From contig JAMOOS010000101.1 of NCBI GenBank assembly GCA_027065245.1, positions 1 through 14,241 on the forward strand: a DNA stretch of 14,241 bases. Direction: 5' to 3'. Source of the stretch: Desulfuromonadaceae bacterium (GTDB taxonomy: Bacteria; Desulfobacterota; Desulfuromonadia; Desulfuromonadales; Desulfuromonadaceae). The translations under genes were made by a program, and so were the position numbers. Positions 1 through 6,602 of the stretch are shown here, one piece after another. Numbering within the stretch: the stretch's first letter is position 1; each line of letters starts with the position of its first letter. Under the pieces are notes generated by a model. The model had not been told where the DNA came from and ran no database searches. It saw only the letters and a list, made by a program, of their open reading frames with translations.

Positions 1-1158
1 AATAAAACTCCCCCAGCCGCTGGCGGCGACACTTCCGGCCGCGACGACACCAGTCATCAGCCACTGCGGATAAAAGTAATGACAGCCGCCCGCCGCCAGC
101 GCCGCCACAACCGTCAACAACACAGGTGCAGCAGCCGTCGGCACGGCAACAGCATCCATCTGCCGCCGCAATGGCACCATCCGCTGCTGTGAAGCGATTA
201 GCGCACAACGGATTTCATCAGCCTCGGCAAGCAACGCCGGTAACTGAGGCGGAATCTGCCTGGGCAGACCGGCATCTTCAAGTGCCTGTTCCAGCTGGCG
301 GCATTCCTGCTCCAGATCATCGCCGGTTTCATCATTCCGGGCCGGAGCGGTTATACCTGCGGCCGCAACCTCGACATTGCTCCGGCGCTGCTGTAGCCAG
401 TCCAGATATTCCATGCCCTGGCGGTAATCCTCCCGATCTGCACTCTGTTGCCGTTCCATGGCAGCCAGATCGGTGGCAATGGCACGCAGCTGCTGGCGTA
501 AATCATCAGCCAGGGCAAGTTGTTGCTCCACCTGCTCAAGAGCCTCTTTTACCGCCTCCAGCTCACGTGGAGCGGTCTCTACATAATGCCAGGGATGCTC
601 GTTGGTAACGGCCATGTAATCATCCTGCAACGATCGCCGCACCATTTCGCAGTCCACCCGGGTAAAACCGGACAGTAATGTCCGCAACTGCTGCTGTATC
701 TGCGCGGCATCGGTGGGAAAATCGCCCTGACGCAAAAACAGCGATACCCTGAACAAACGCTCATCGCTGATACCGATGAAACGGCGCAGATAGTCGCGAT
801 ACTCTAACTGACGCGGCGAATGTTCGCCGCTGGCCAGCACCGCGCCAAACTCCTCCTGCACCCGGTACAGATCATCACACACCTGTAGCAGCACTTTGTC
901 ACTGACGATATCACGCCGGATACAGATATTCTGCTGATGATTTTCAAAGTGAAGAGCAGCAGCGCAACTGTCACTGCGCACCCAGGGGATAAAGCGTTTT
1001 TTATCAGCGCTGCCGAACAAAACAACCGCAATGGACTCCAGCATGGTGGATTTGCCCGCTTCGTTGGGACCGATAACCAGATTGATGCCACGGCGAAATT
1101 CAAAGTTTTCGCCGTAAAAACGGGCAAAACTGTCCAGCTCCAGGTTGCGCAGAATCAT
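1..1158 (-). CDS. YhaN/SbcC-like AAA ATPase, N-terminal part (runs off left edge)
   Basis: The frame is open for 386 codons from an ATG at 1158 to base 1, so the 3' part is outside the window. The N-terminus reads as an SMC/Rad50-type ATPase lobe: strand MILRNLELDSF, then a Walker A motif G30-PNEAGKST-38, followed by residues resembling the rest of a RecF/SbcC head. Residues about 185-250 and 285-340 are rich in Q, E, L and R and look like coiled coil. At 344-358 and 366-386 two hydrophobic stretches interrupt the coil, a feature I associate with the YhaN family (COG4717) rather than SbcC. The ATG overlaps the stop of the preceding 145-residue gene (ATGA, 4 bases) and a GGGG motif lies about 8 bases upstream. 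The likely role is the ATPase of a DNA-end processing complex. The ATPase assignment is firm, the YhaN subfamily is inference. Confidence 0.82.
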   Translation of the reverse strand, partial: MILRNLELDSFARFYGENFEFRRGINLVIGPNEAGKSTMLESIAVVLFGSADKKRFIPWVRSDSCAAALHFENHQQNICIRRDIVSDKVLLQVCDDLYRVQEEFGAVLASGEHSPRQLEYRDYLRRFIGISDERLFRVSLFLRQGDFPTDAAQIQQQLRTLLSGFTRVDCEMVRRSLQDDYMAVTNEHPWHYVETAPRELEAVKEALEQVEQQLALADDLRQQLRAIATDLAAMERQQSADREDYRQGMEYLDWLQQRRSNVEVAAAGITAPARNDETGDDLEQECRQLEQALEDAGLPRQIPPQLPALLAEADEIRCALIASQQRMVPLRRQMDAVAVPTAAAPVLLTVVAALAAGGCHYFYPQWLMTGVVAAGSVAASGWGSFI

Positions 1159-1592
1159 GATATATCCCCATCCACTTCTGCAAAACGGAGCAACAGCTCG
1201 CGCAGGGCCAATTCATAAATGACGCACTGCTCCCTGTCGCTGCTTTCAGCACATAAATGGAGCAGTTTTTTCACCAGCAGACCGCGCACCGTATTCTCCT
1301 GAGCCAGAACGCGCACATAGTTACTGCCGAGCAAGCTGGTGCAATCGCATATTTCGAGATAGCTGAAACGCTCACGACAGCAATCAACTATGCTGCGCAG
1401 ACACAAAGGGCGCTCAATGCTGCCGTATAATTCCACCAGCACCCGCGCCGATTGATCCGCGCAAGCACTGACAGCAGCACAAATGGCCGCACTGTCGACC
1501 ATGGCGCTCACGTCGATGCGCTGTCGCAGGCACTCTCCGTCACCGCCATCCCGGCTGTCATCGGCATATCGGACACAGTCAAGATAGTTCAT
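1155..1592 (-). CDS. Cys-rich 145-aa protein, possibly C-terminal half of a YhaO/SbcD-like nuclease subunit
   Basis: The 145-residue product has no confident family by eye. The start is the ATG at 1592, whose A is also the last base of the tlyA stop (TAATG); the stop overlaps the ATPase start by 4 bases, so the gene is translationally coupled on both sides. Residues 49-85 (ARVLVELYG... and YLEICDCT) and 99-137 (ENTVRGLLVKKLL... ALRELLLRF) resemble the C-terminal, ATPase-binding region of YhaO/SbcD-type metallophosphoesterases, which normally sit just upstream of a YhaN-like ATPase. No phosphoesterase motifs (D-x-H, GD-x(n)-GNHD) are present and there is no room for that domain, because tlyA abuts it. 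The protein holds 11 cysteines (7.6 percent), including CC at 71-72 and C82-D-C84. It may be a degenerate or specialised nuclease-less partner. The gene is likely real, its function is inference. Confidence 0.7.
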   Translation of the reverse strand: MNYLDCVRYADDSRDGGDGECLRQRIDVSAMVDSAAICAAVSACADQSARVLVELYGSIERPLCLRSIVDCCRERFSYLEICDCTSLLGSNYVRVLAQENTVRGLLVKKLLHLCAESSDREQCVIYELALRELLLRFAEVDGDIS

Positions 1593-2383
1593 TATGCAGT
1601 AGAAACCCCGCCTTCGCTCAGCAGCGCAGACGTATTGCACTGGAGATGAATTAGAAACTCCCTGTTCCCCTTTGGACCCAGTATCGGACTTTCCTCCACC
1701 CCCGCAACACTGCACTGCAATGTAAGAGCAAAGGCCTTTATCTTTTCCACAACATCGTGGTGCAAGCGCGGATCGCGTACCACCCCGCCCTTACCAACAT
1801 TGCCGCGCCCCACCTCGAACTGCGGCTTTATCAGCGCCACCACATCAGCGGGACGACCCAGCAGGCGCAATGTCGGCGGCAATACCTTTTCCAACGAAAT
1901 AAATGAGGCATCAATGACCGCCAACGTAGCGGTTTCATCCAATGCGTCAGCAAGAAGCGCCCGAATATTAGTGCGCTCCAAATTTACTACCCGTGCGTCA
2001 CTGCGCAATTTCCACGCCAGTTGACCATAGCCGACATCAACGGCGTAGACCTTGCGCGCACCACGCTGCAACAGGCAATCGGTAAAACCACCCGTAGATG
2101 CACCGACATCAATGGCAACCCGTCCGTCCAACTCGATGGCAAAAGCGTCCAGTGCCGCCGCCAACTTCAAGCCACCGCGTGATACATAGGGGATATCACC
2201 GCCGCGCACCCGCACAGCAGCCGCCACGTCCACCCTGGTACCGGCCTTGTCAACAACACGCTCTTCCACCAGCACCGCACCAGCCATAATCATGGCACGC
2301 GCCCGCTCGCGCGAAGCACACAAGCCGCGCGCCACCAGCAGTTTATCCAGTCTTTCCTTGGCAGCAGCCATAGTCTGATTCAT
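1592..2383 (-). CDS. tlyA: TlyA-family rRNA 2'-O-methyltransferase
   Basis: The 263-residue product is a TlyA/hemolysin-A family protein. In well-studied relatives it methylates ribose 2'-hydroxyls of 16S and/or 23S rRNA using S-adenosylmethionine. Residues 11-60 form an S4 RNA-binding domain (RLDKLLVARGL, then the RARAMI and G-x-V-x-V pattern). The FtsJ-like domain starts near 65: SRGGLKL carries the putative catalytic Lys73, D92-VGASTGGFTD is the SAM-binding loop, D158 lies in VIDASFISL and Lys186 in LIKPQFE, matching the K-D-K-E tetrad. The C-terminal ESPILGPKGN motif is also typical. The frame stays open upstream to 2587, but those residues do not look like TlyA, so I chose MNQTMAAAKERL at 2383; ATG 2371 is an alternative. 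The Shine-Dalgarno is weak. The stop overlaps the next start by one base (TAATG). Confidence 0.93.
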   Translation of the reverse strand: MNQTMAAAKERLDKLLVARGLCASRERARAMIMAGAVLVEERVVDKAGTRVDVAAAVRVRGGDIPYVSRGGLKLAAALDAFAIELDGRVAIDVGASTGGFTDCLLQRGARKVYAVDVGYGQLAWKLRSDARVVNLERTNIRALLADALDETATLAVIDASFISLEKVLPPTLRLLGRPADVVALIKPQFEVGRGNVGKGGVVRDPRLHHDVVEKIKAFALTLQCSVAGVEESPILGPKGNREFLIHLQCNTSALLSEGGVSTA

Positions 2384-2406
2384 CCACAACCAACCAACAT
2401 CCCAAA

Positions 2407-2423
2407 CGGCGGACACACCGCCG
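2407..2423 (-). repeat. GC-rich hairpin in the tlyA leader
   Basis: CGGCGG and CCGCCG form a perfect 6-bp stem around the 5-base loop at 2413-2417. It lies 24-40 bases upstream of the tlyA start and on the minus strand is followed only by TTTGGG, so it is a poor terminator. It could shape the tlyA leader. Chance occurrence in GC-rich sequence is possible. Confidence 0.35.
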
Positions 2424-2441
2424 CCGCGTGAGACTAGCATA

Positions 2442-2470
2442 TTGACACTTATTGGAGCAAACAGTGTAAC
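2442..2470 (+). promoter_or_regulatory. Sigma70-like promoter pointing antisense into pilZ
   Basis: A perfect -35 hexamer TTGACA (2442-2447), a 17-base spacer and TGTAAC (2465-2470, four of six matches to TATAAT) lie on the plus strand, where no gene follows. A transcript would start near 2477, contain the long hairpin at 2494-2539 and run antisense through the pilZ gene. The match is good, but the element is alone and unsupported by a downstream gene. Confidence 0.3.
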
Positions 2471-2493
2471 CGAAAAAACACCCGGCTCAAAAT

Positions 2494-2539
2494 GCAAACG
2501 GGCAGATAACCACCATCTTGTGGCCGTCTGCCCGTCTGC
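2494..2539 (-). terminator. Long hairpin between pilZ and tlyA, possible terminator
   Basis: The arms 2498-2506 (ACGGGCAGA) and 2527-2535 (TCTGCCCGT) pair perfectly over 9 bp. The stem extends by GCA/TGC (2494-2496 with 2537-2539) after one mismatch, and an inner CCAC/GTGG stem is possible. It lies 30 bases after the pilZ stop. On the minus strand it is followed by ATTTTGAG and, about 20 bases later, by a run of six T, so the U-tract is displaced. It could end asmA-pilZ transcription, or act as a leader structure for tlyA. Confidence 0.45.
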
Positions 2540-2568
2540 AACCGCTATTTCATCACCAACAGGTGCGG

Positions 2569-2901
2569 TTAATACGCCCTTTGACACAAACGCAGAAATG
2601 ATTCACGCCCGCTGGCAAAATTGATAATCTTCACCCCCATGCCAGCGTGTTTAACCTTGCGCAGCATATTGGGCGGCACCCGCCTGGACCAGTGCACCCG
2701 CCCCTCCATGCGCACCACGTCGCCATCTGGAGATTCCATCTCCAGCAACAGAATGTCGCCCGGTTTGTAGACAATAAAGGTTTTGATGCACAGTCCTGAT
2801 TCAGAAATATCGGAGGTAAAACCGACCTTGGACGGCATCTCCGGCCCATACATCACCCGCACCCGCCGTCTTACCCGTTCTTTTCTCCGTTTATCCGCCA
2901 C
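2569..2901 (-). CDS. Single-domain PilZ protein (c-di-GMP receptor)
   Basis: The 110-residue protein is a stand-alone PilZ domain. The N-terminal basic stretch contains the RxxxR element (R9-VRR-R13 in KERVRRRVRV) and, after a short beta strand, the second c-di-GMP motif D31-I-S33-E-S-G36. Then follow the barrel strands ending in MEGRVHWSR and GMGVKIINF. Both ligand motifs are intact, so it should bind cyclic di-GMP. The target process (motility, exopolysaccharide, envelope) cannot be read from the sequence. The start codon is GTG at 2901, chosen because GGGGAGA lies about 4-5 bases upstream and the PilZ domain begins at once. It follows the asmA-like gene by 64 bases with no obvious terminator between them, so the two are probably cotranscribed. 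Confidence 0.9.
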   Translation of the reverse strand: MADKRRKERVRRRVRVMYGPEMPSKVGFTSDISESGLCIKTFIVYKPGDILLLEMESPDGDVVRMEGRVHWSRRVPPNMLRKVKHAGMGVKIINFASGRESFLRLCQRAY

Positions 2902-2965
2902 GTCTCTCCCCTGCTAACACTGTGCGGCATGCTCAGGACACACTTGTTATCGTTACATGCGCTGG

Positions 2966-5338
2966 CTATTTGCCCAGCAAGCCCCCCAGAGTCGATTCGA
3001 TCAACTGACGGCTCTGCCCCGATAACGGGCTGTTTTCGCCGCCGAGTTTCTTTTCCAGTTTACTCTGCAGCTTGTCCACCGCTTTATCGGCCACGGCAGA
3101 ACCCACTGCCGCCATATCCAGAGATAGCGACGGCGAATCAATCGGCCCGGCCAGCAGCAGCGGCAGCCGCCCCCAGCCATCTTTGTTGCGGATGTACTGG
3201 CTTATTTTCCCCTTTTTGTCCAGACGCGCCATAACCTCTTTGGACAAGTCAATATTCACCTTGCCATCCATCTTGCCGCCCAGGGCACACTTACCCACGG
3301 CATAAATACGCGAACGCTTGCCGGTAAAAGCACTGTCAAACGTTACTTTGCCGCCCGTAGCCAGGTTCACGTCGCATTTACCTTCGGCAAAGCTCAACGC
3401 CCTGAGCTCATCGCTGCCGAGCAGGTTTACCAGCTGGCGCAACAGATCGGTATCGGTTACCTGGATATTGCTCATTGCCAGTTTGCCATCAGCAGCCAGG
3501 TTCTGCTGCATGCGCAACCGCTGGGTTCCGGCGCCACTATACTTGATATCGGCGTTGACCATCCCCATCAGTTTACCGGCATACTGCGGCAGCACCTGGC
3601 TGGAAAGCTGGCTCATATCGACGTTACGTGCCTGAATGCTGCCGTTGTAAGCAAAGCCCTGGCGTGCCAGATTCACACTGCCACCCCCGCTGACAATACC
3701 GGCGGCAATTCCGGCACGCAGGCCGCTGTATTCGAGCACGTTATCGCGCAGTTCAAAGTGGGTGCGCAGGCCGCTTATCACTATTGTATCTTTTACCAGT
3801 TTGTCTATCACGATGTCGCCACCGGCATCAATGGGCAGCCTGACCGGGCCCGGTTCACTTGCACTTACCGTTGCGGTGGAGGCATTTCCGTCACCAGCAG
3901 CCGACACATTGCTGCCGCTGGATATGGCATTAAGATCGATCACTGCAGCATGGGCATTAACACGGATATCTGGTCGTTTACTCAGCCAGTTGGCACAGCT
4001 GACATCGAGATTGACACTGTTTTCACCGGCACGCACCACCAGTCCTTTGCTGGCAAGCTGCTTTCCGGCCAGATTAAGCGCACCGTCTACACCGATTCTG
4101 GTGCCACCGGTACTGGCCTGTACGGCGTCAAACACCACATTGCCGTCGTGAACCAGTTGCATGGGCTGATCTACCCCACCTTTGAGGTGCACCTTGGCAT
4201 CCACCGTACCAGCCAGATCGTATTGGCGCAGCGAACGCGCCAGTTGCGGCGGCAATACCGCGCCTAAATCGCGCAATGACCAATGGGGCAACGCCACCAT
4301 CATATCCAGCTGCAACTGCGGTTGCAGCACTACGCTGCCATCGGCCTGCACCTTAACGCCGTCATATTCGACACTGGAATTATTAAGCACCACTCTATGC
4401 GCCTGATCATCGTAAGCACACATATAATCCAGACTGATGAGCTTGGCCCGTACCGGATAACTTTTGGCCGCGTTAAGGGTTACATCAACATCTTTCAGTT
4501 GCAAACGCCCTTTGGCCTGAACACTGGCGCCACTGCCCCAGATACGACTGTCAATACTGAATTTCAGCGCATCTACCCGCCCCGGCAGCGACTGGCGATA
4601 ATAGGGAGCAAATGACAGCACATCGAGGGAATCGACCACCAGATTGACATCGTAACGCTGCGAAGGGATACCCACTGTACCCTCAGCATCGATGGCGGTA
4701 CCGTTGAGCTTACCCCACAACTTAAAAGAAAAATCATCCTGCAGAGAAAAATCGGTAAGATTCAGGTCGAAATCGGTAAGGGAATAGCGATAGGGACTGC
4801 GACCAAAATTGTAGTCCTTGAACAACACCTCGCCAGCGATGATATGCAACTGCGAGATCCTCAGGTCGATACCGTCATTGTCACCCGCGCCAGACGATGC
4901 CTGAACCGCGCCAGGTGCCGTCGCTTTATCACCACCGGCAAACAGATCGATGATGTTTATCCGACCATCGGCATAGCGCTCGATGCTTACCCGCGGATGA
5001 TCGAGACGGACTTCATCGATCACCACCCGCTGCATCAGCAGAGGCAACAACTGGTAGCGCAGCACCACCTTGTCCGCCGCCAGTATCATGGTGCCATCAT
5101 CACCGCGCAACAGCTCTATCCCACTTACGGTAACACCGGAATACCAGCTAACCTCTATCCCCTGCAGGTTCATCTTGCAATGCAGGTACTCCTCCACCAG
5201 CGGCACCACCGTGTTCCGAATCCGTTCAGGGGTAATAAGCACGTTGGCCATTATCACCAGTGAACTGACCACCATCACCACGCCGACTATGAGCAAACTG
5301 AGATACTTCTGTATTCTGCCAGGTGTTTTACCAGCCAT
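2966..5338 (-). CDS. AsmA-family envelope protein
   Basis: The 790-residue protein belongs to the AsmA/TamB-like group: large, repetitive beta-rich proteins anchored in the inner membrane and extending into the periplasm, linked in other bacteria to phospholipid transport and outer-membrane homeostasis. Residues 12-34 (YLSLLIVGVV...) form one membrane anchor after a short basic start. An AsmA N-terminal domain follows (LITPERIRNTVVPLVEEYL, then IEVSWYSGVTVSGIEL and VVIDEVRLDHPRVSI). The middle is alternating-strand beta repeats, and the 560-740 region (NVDMSQLSSQVLPQYAGKLMG, GKVNIDLSKEV) resembles the AsmA-like C-terminal domain. The last 45 residues form a charged amphipathic helix. I took ATG 5338 because AAAGGGG sits just upstream. 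A TTG at 5368 would add ten residues. Known family, exact substrate unknown. Confidence 0.87.
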   Translation of the reverse strand: MAGKTPGRIQKYLSLLIVGVVMVVSSLVIMANVLITPERIRNTVVPLVEEYLHCKMNLQGIEVSWYSGVTVSGIELLRGDDGTMILAADKVVLRYQLLPLLMQRVVIDEVRLDHPRVSIERYADGRINIIDLFAGGDKATAPGAVQASSGAGDNDGIDLRISQLHIIAGEVLFKDYNFGRSPYRYSLTDFDLNLTDFSLQDDFSFKLWGKLNGTAIDAEGTVGIPSQRYDVNLVVDSLDVLSFAPYYRQSLPGRVDALKFSIDSRIWGSGASVQAKGRLQLKDVDVTLNAAKSYPVRAKLISLDYMCAYDDQAHRVVLNNSSVEYDGVKVQADGSVVLQPQLQLDMMVALPHWSLRDLGAVLPPQLARSLRQYDLAGTVDAKVHLKGGVDQPMQLVHDGNVVFDAVQASTGGTRIGVDGALNLAGKQLASKGLVVRAGENSVNLDVSCANWLSKRPDIRVNAHAAVIDLNAISSGSNVSAAGDGNASTATVSASEPGPVRLPIDAGGDIVIDKLVKDTIVISGLRTHFELRDNVLEYSGLRAGIAAGIVSGGGSVNLARQGFAYNGSIQARNVDMSQLSSQVLPQYAGKLMGMVNADIKYSGAGTQRLRMQQNLAADGKLAMSNIQVTDTDLLRQLVNLLGSDELRALSFAEGKCDVNLATGGKVTFDSAFTGKRSRIYAVGKCALGGKMDGKVNIDLSKEVMARLDKKGKISQYIRNKDGWGRLPLLLAGPIDSPSLSLDMAAVGSAVADKAVDKLQSKLEKKLGGENSPLSGQSRQLIESTLGGLLGK

Positions 5339-5381
5339 TGGCACCCCTTTCACAGACACTGTTAGCAATCACAGGCTGTTT

Positions 5382-5395
5382 ATTGAAAATTCAAT
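5382..5395. repeat. Inverted repeat in the AT-rich asmA leader
   Basis: ATTGAA-AA-TTCAAT is a perfect 6-bp inverted repeat with a 2-base centre, 44 bases upstream of the asmA-like start. The geometry suits a regulator dimer better than an RNA hairpin. The surrounding spacer (5339-5458) is the most AT-rich part of the window and probably holds the asmA-pilZ promoter, but I could not pick one -35/-10 pair with confidence. Confidence 0.25.
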
Positions 5396-5458
5396 CCACA
5401 TCAAGTTTTAAGCATGCCAAAACTCTAATAAAAAAGCAATAAAATGCGACACAATTTC

Positions 5459-5827
5459 TTATTTTTTTCTTACAGAACCTTCCAGCGGCACCGTAATCGC
5501 GCCGGTGATTTTTTTCCGCACCCGGGCTGGCAGTTCAAGCCACGATCGAGGTGGGCGATAGTGGCGAACTCCGGACACGTAGGCACACTGCGCGGGCAGA
5601 ACCGCAGCAGCGATCACTGCGGCATCAACCACAGTACAGTGCGGATTTTCGTGGCAACGGCGCGAATAAACACGACACAGTCGCGTTTCCAGATCAAGAA
5701 ACTGGCAGGGGATATCGGTTATATACACCCGCCCGCGATAAATGATTTTTTCGTAACAGCAACCAGCGCAGCGCTTACAGCGCTCCTCGTGCTGGCGCCG
5801 CTGCCGCAACAATTTACTTTTAACCAT
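5459..5827 (-). CDS. UPF0260/YkgJ-type cysteine-cluster protein
   Basis: The 122-residue protein matches the layout of the UPF0260 (E. coli YcgN) family within the YkgJ zinc/iron-chelating superfamily. It begins with C17-KR-C20-AG-C23-C24, then Y-x-T-D-I-P-C41-x-FLDLET-x-x-C51, C58, C64 and the L-P-A-Q-C81-A-Y block that precedes the family's conserved tryptophan region (here RPPRSW). The cysteines presumably bind a metal or Fe-S cluster. The reaction is unknown for the whole family. The C-terminus ends in a basic tail (GSVRKK). The ATG overlaps the 3' end of the TPR gene by 8 bases (ATGGTTAA), so it is translationally coupled and likely the last gene of the DUF512 operon. No hairpin terminator is visible after its TAA. 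Confidence 0.85.
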   Translation of the reverse strand: MVKSKLLRQRRQHEERCKRCAGCCYEKIIYRGRVYITDIPCQFLDLETRLCRVYSRRCHENPHCTVVDAAVIAAAVLPAQCAYVSGVRHYRPPRSWLELPARVRKKITGAITVPLEGSVRKK

Positions 5828-6602
5828 CGCTCAGCGCCGCCAATACCGCCTTGACTTCAACGATGATATCCTCGGCGCCACTGCTGTTCTCGTAACAAAC
5901 AAAGGCCTCGAAACAACGGCGGGCCTCCTGCTCGTCATCGGCATCAAGAGCCAGATAGCCTCTGATCAGCCAGGCGGGAGCGTAACGCTCGTCCAGCGCC
6001 AGAGCCTGATCGGCGAACTTGCGCGCTGCGCCATCGTCACCGCCATCATAACACAGCTCAGCACAGTTGGCATAAGCCTCGGGATCATCGGGGTCGACGG
6101 CGATGGCGCGTTCAAACCAGGACAGCGCCGCAGTGTTGTCACCTTCTGCGGCAGATAATTCACCCAAACCGTTCAGCGCGCTGACGGTCTGCGCGTCGCA
6201 GCGCAGCGCCTGCTCAAAACAAGCACGCGCCCGGGCGCGTTCATCTCCGGCCATGGCCACCATCCCCAAGCGTACATGCGCTTCGGCGCAGGTATCATTG
6301 TTGTCGAGCAGACGGCGATAGCTGTCCGTCGCTGCCATATAATCGCCGCAGGCAAACAGTTCGTCGCCCAGGGCAAAGATCACCTCGGCGCTCACGTCGG
6401 CCGCCGCCGCCCGCTGCTGCAACAAATCCAGCGCCTTACGCCCCTGGCCGGTCTCGCTCAACGCTTCGGCCAGCAGCACCGCAATCTCGTCATCCGCCGG
6501 ATGCTCGCGCTGCAACGGCTCCAGCAACGCACGCGCCGCTGCATAGTCACCATTTTCCATATGTTGTACCGCCTGTTCAAGGGCAACAGTTATCCCGGCC
6601 AT
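5820..6602 (-). CDS. TPR protein, 260 aa
   Basis: The protein is almost wholly tetratricopeptide repeats: about six helix-turn-helix units can be traced from residue 5 to 240. The best are AHVRLGMVAMAGDERARARACFEQAL, ALNGLGELSAAEGDNTAALSWFERAI and the following AYANCAELCYDGGDDGAARKFADQAL; each shows the usual small/large spacing and ends at a D-P or similar break. No signal peptide or membrane segment is visible, so it is probably cytoplasmic and serves as a protein-binding scaffold. The ATG at 6602 lies inside the DUF512 gene (13-base overlap) with AAGGAA about 8 bases upstream. Its stop overlaps the UPF0260 start by 8 bases. This lock-step coupling suggests a functional link with those two proteins. 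The partner and process are not known. Confidence 0.88.
   Translation of the reverse strand: MAGITVALEQAVQHMENGDYAAARALLEPLQREHPADDEIAVLLAEALSETGQGRKALDLLQQRAAAADVSAEVIFALGDELFACGDYMAATDSYRRLLDNNDTCAEAHVRLGMVAMAGDERARARACFEQALRCDAQTVSALNGLGELSAAEGDNTAALSWFERAIAVDPDDPEAYANCAELCYDGGDDGAARKFADQALALDERYAPAWLIRGYLALDADDEQEARRCFEAFVCYENSSGAEDIIVEVKAVLAALSDG

Noticed and set aside
1155..1715. Extended form of the 145-residue gene starting at 1715 inside tlyA
   Set aside because: It would overlap tlyA by 124 bases. The TAATG junction at 1592 gives a clean coupled start and the extra residues are low-complexity Cys/Gly.
1592..2587. Long N-terminal extension of tlyA starting at 2587
   Set aside because: The extra 68 residues do not resemble TlyA, run through the hairpins and promoter-like sequence of the spacer, and the S4 domain begins normally after the ATG at 2383.
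2966..5368. AsmA-like protein starting at TTG 5368
   Set aside because: ATG 5338 has a good AAAGGGG ribosome-binding site and gives a short basic start before the membrane anchor. The extra ten residues add nothing family-like.
5399..5420. Sigma54-like TGGCATGC...TTGA on the minus strand in the asmA leader
   Set aside because: The spacing between the GG and the TTG(C) element is 8 bases after TGGCATG instead of 4, and the -12 GC is absent, so it does not fit the sigma54 consensus.
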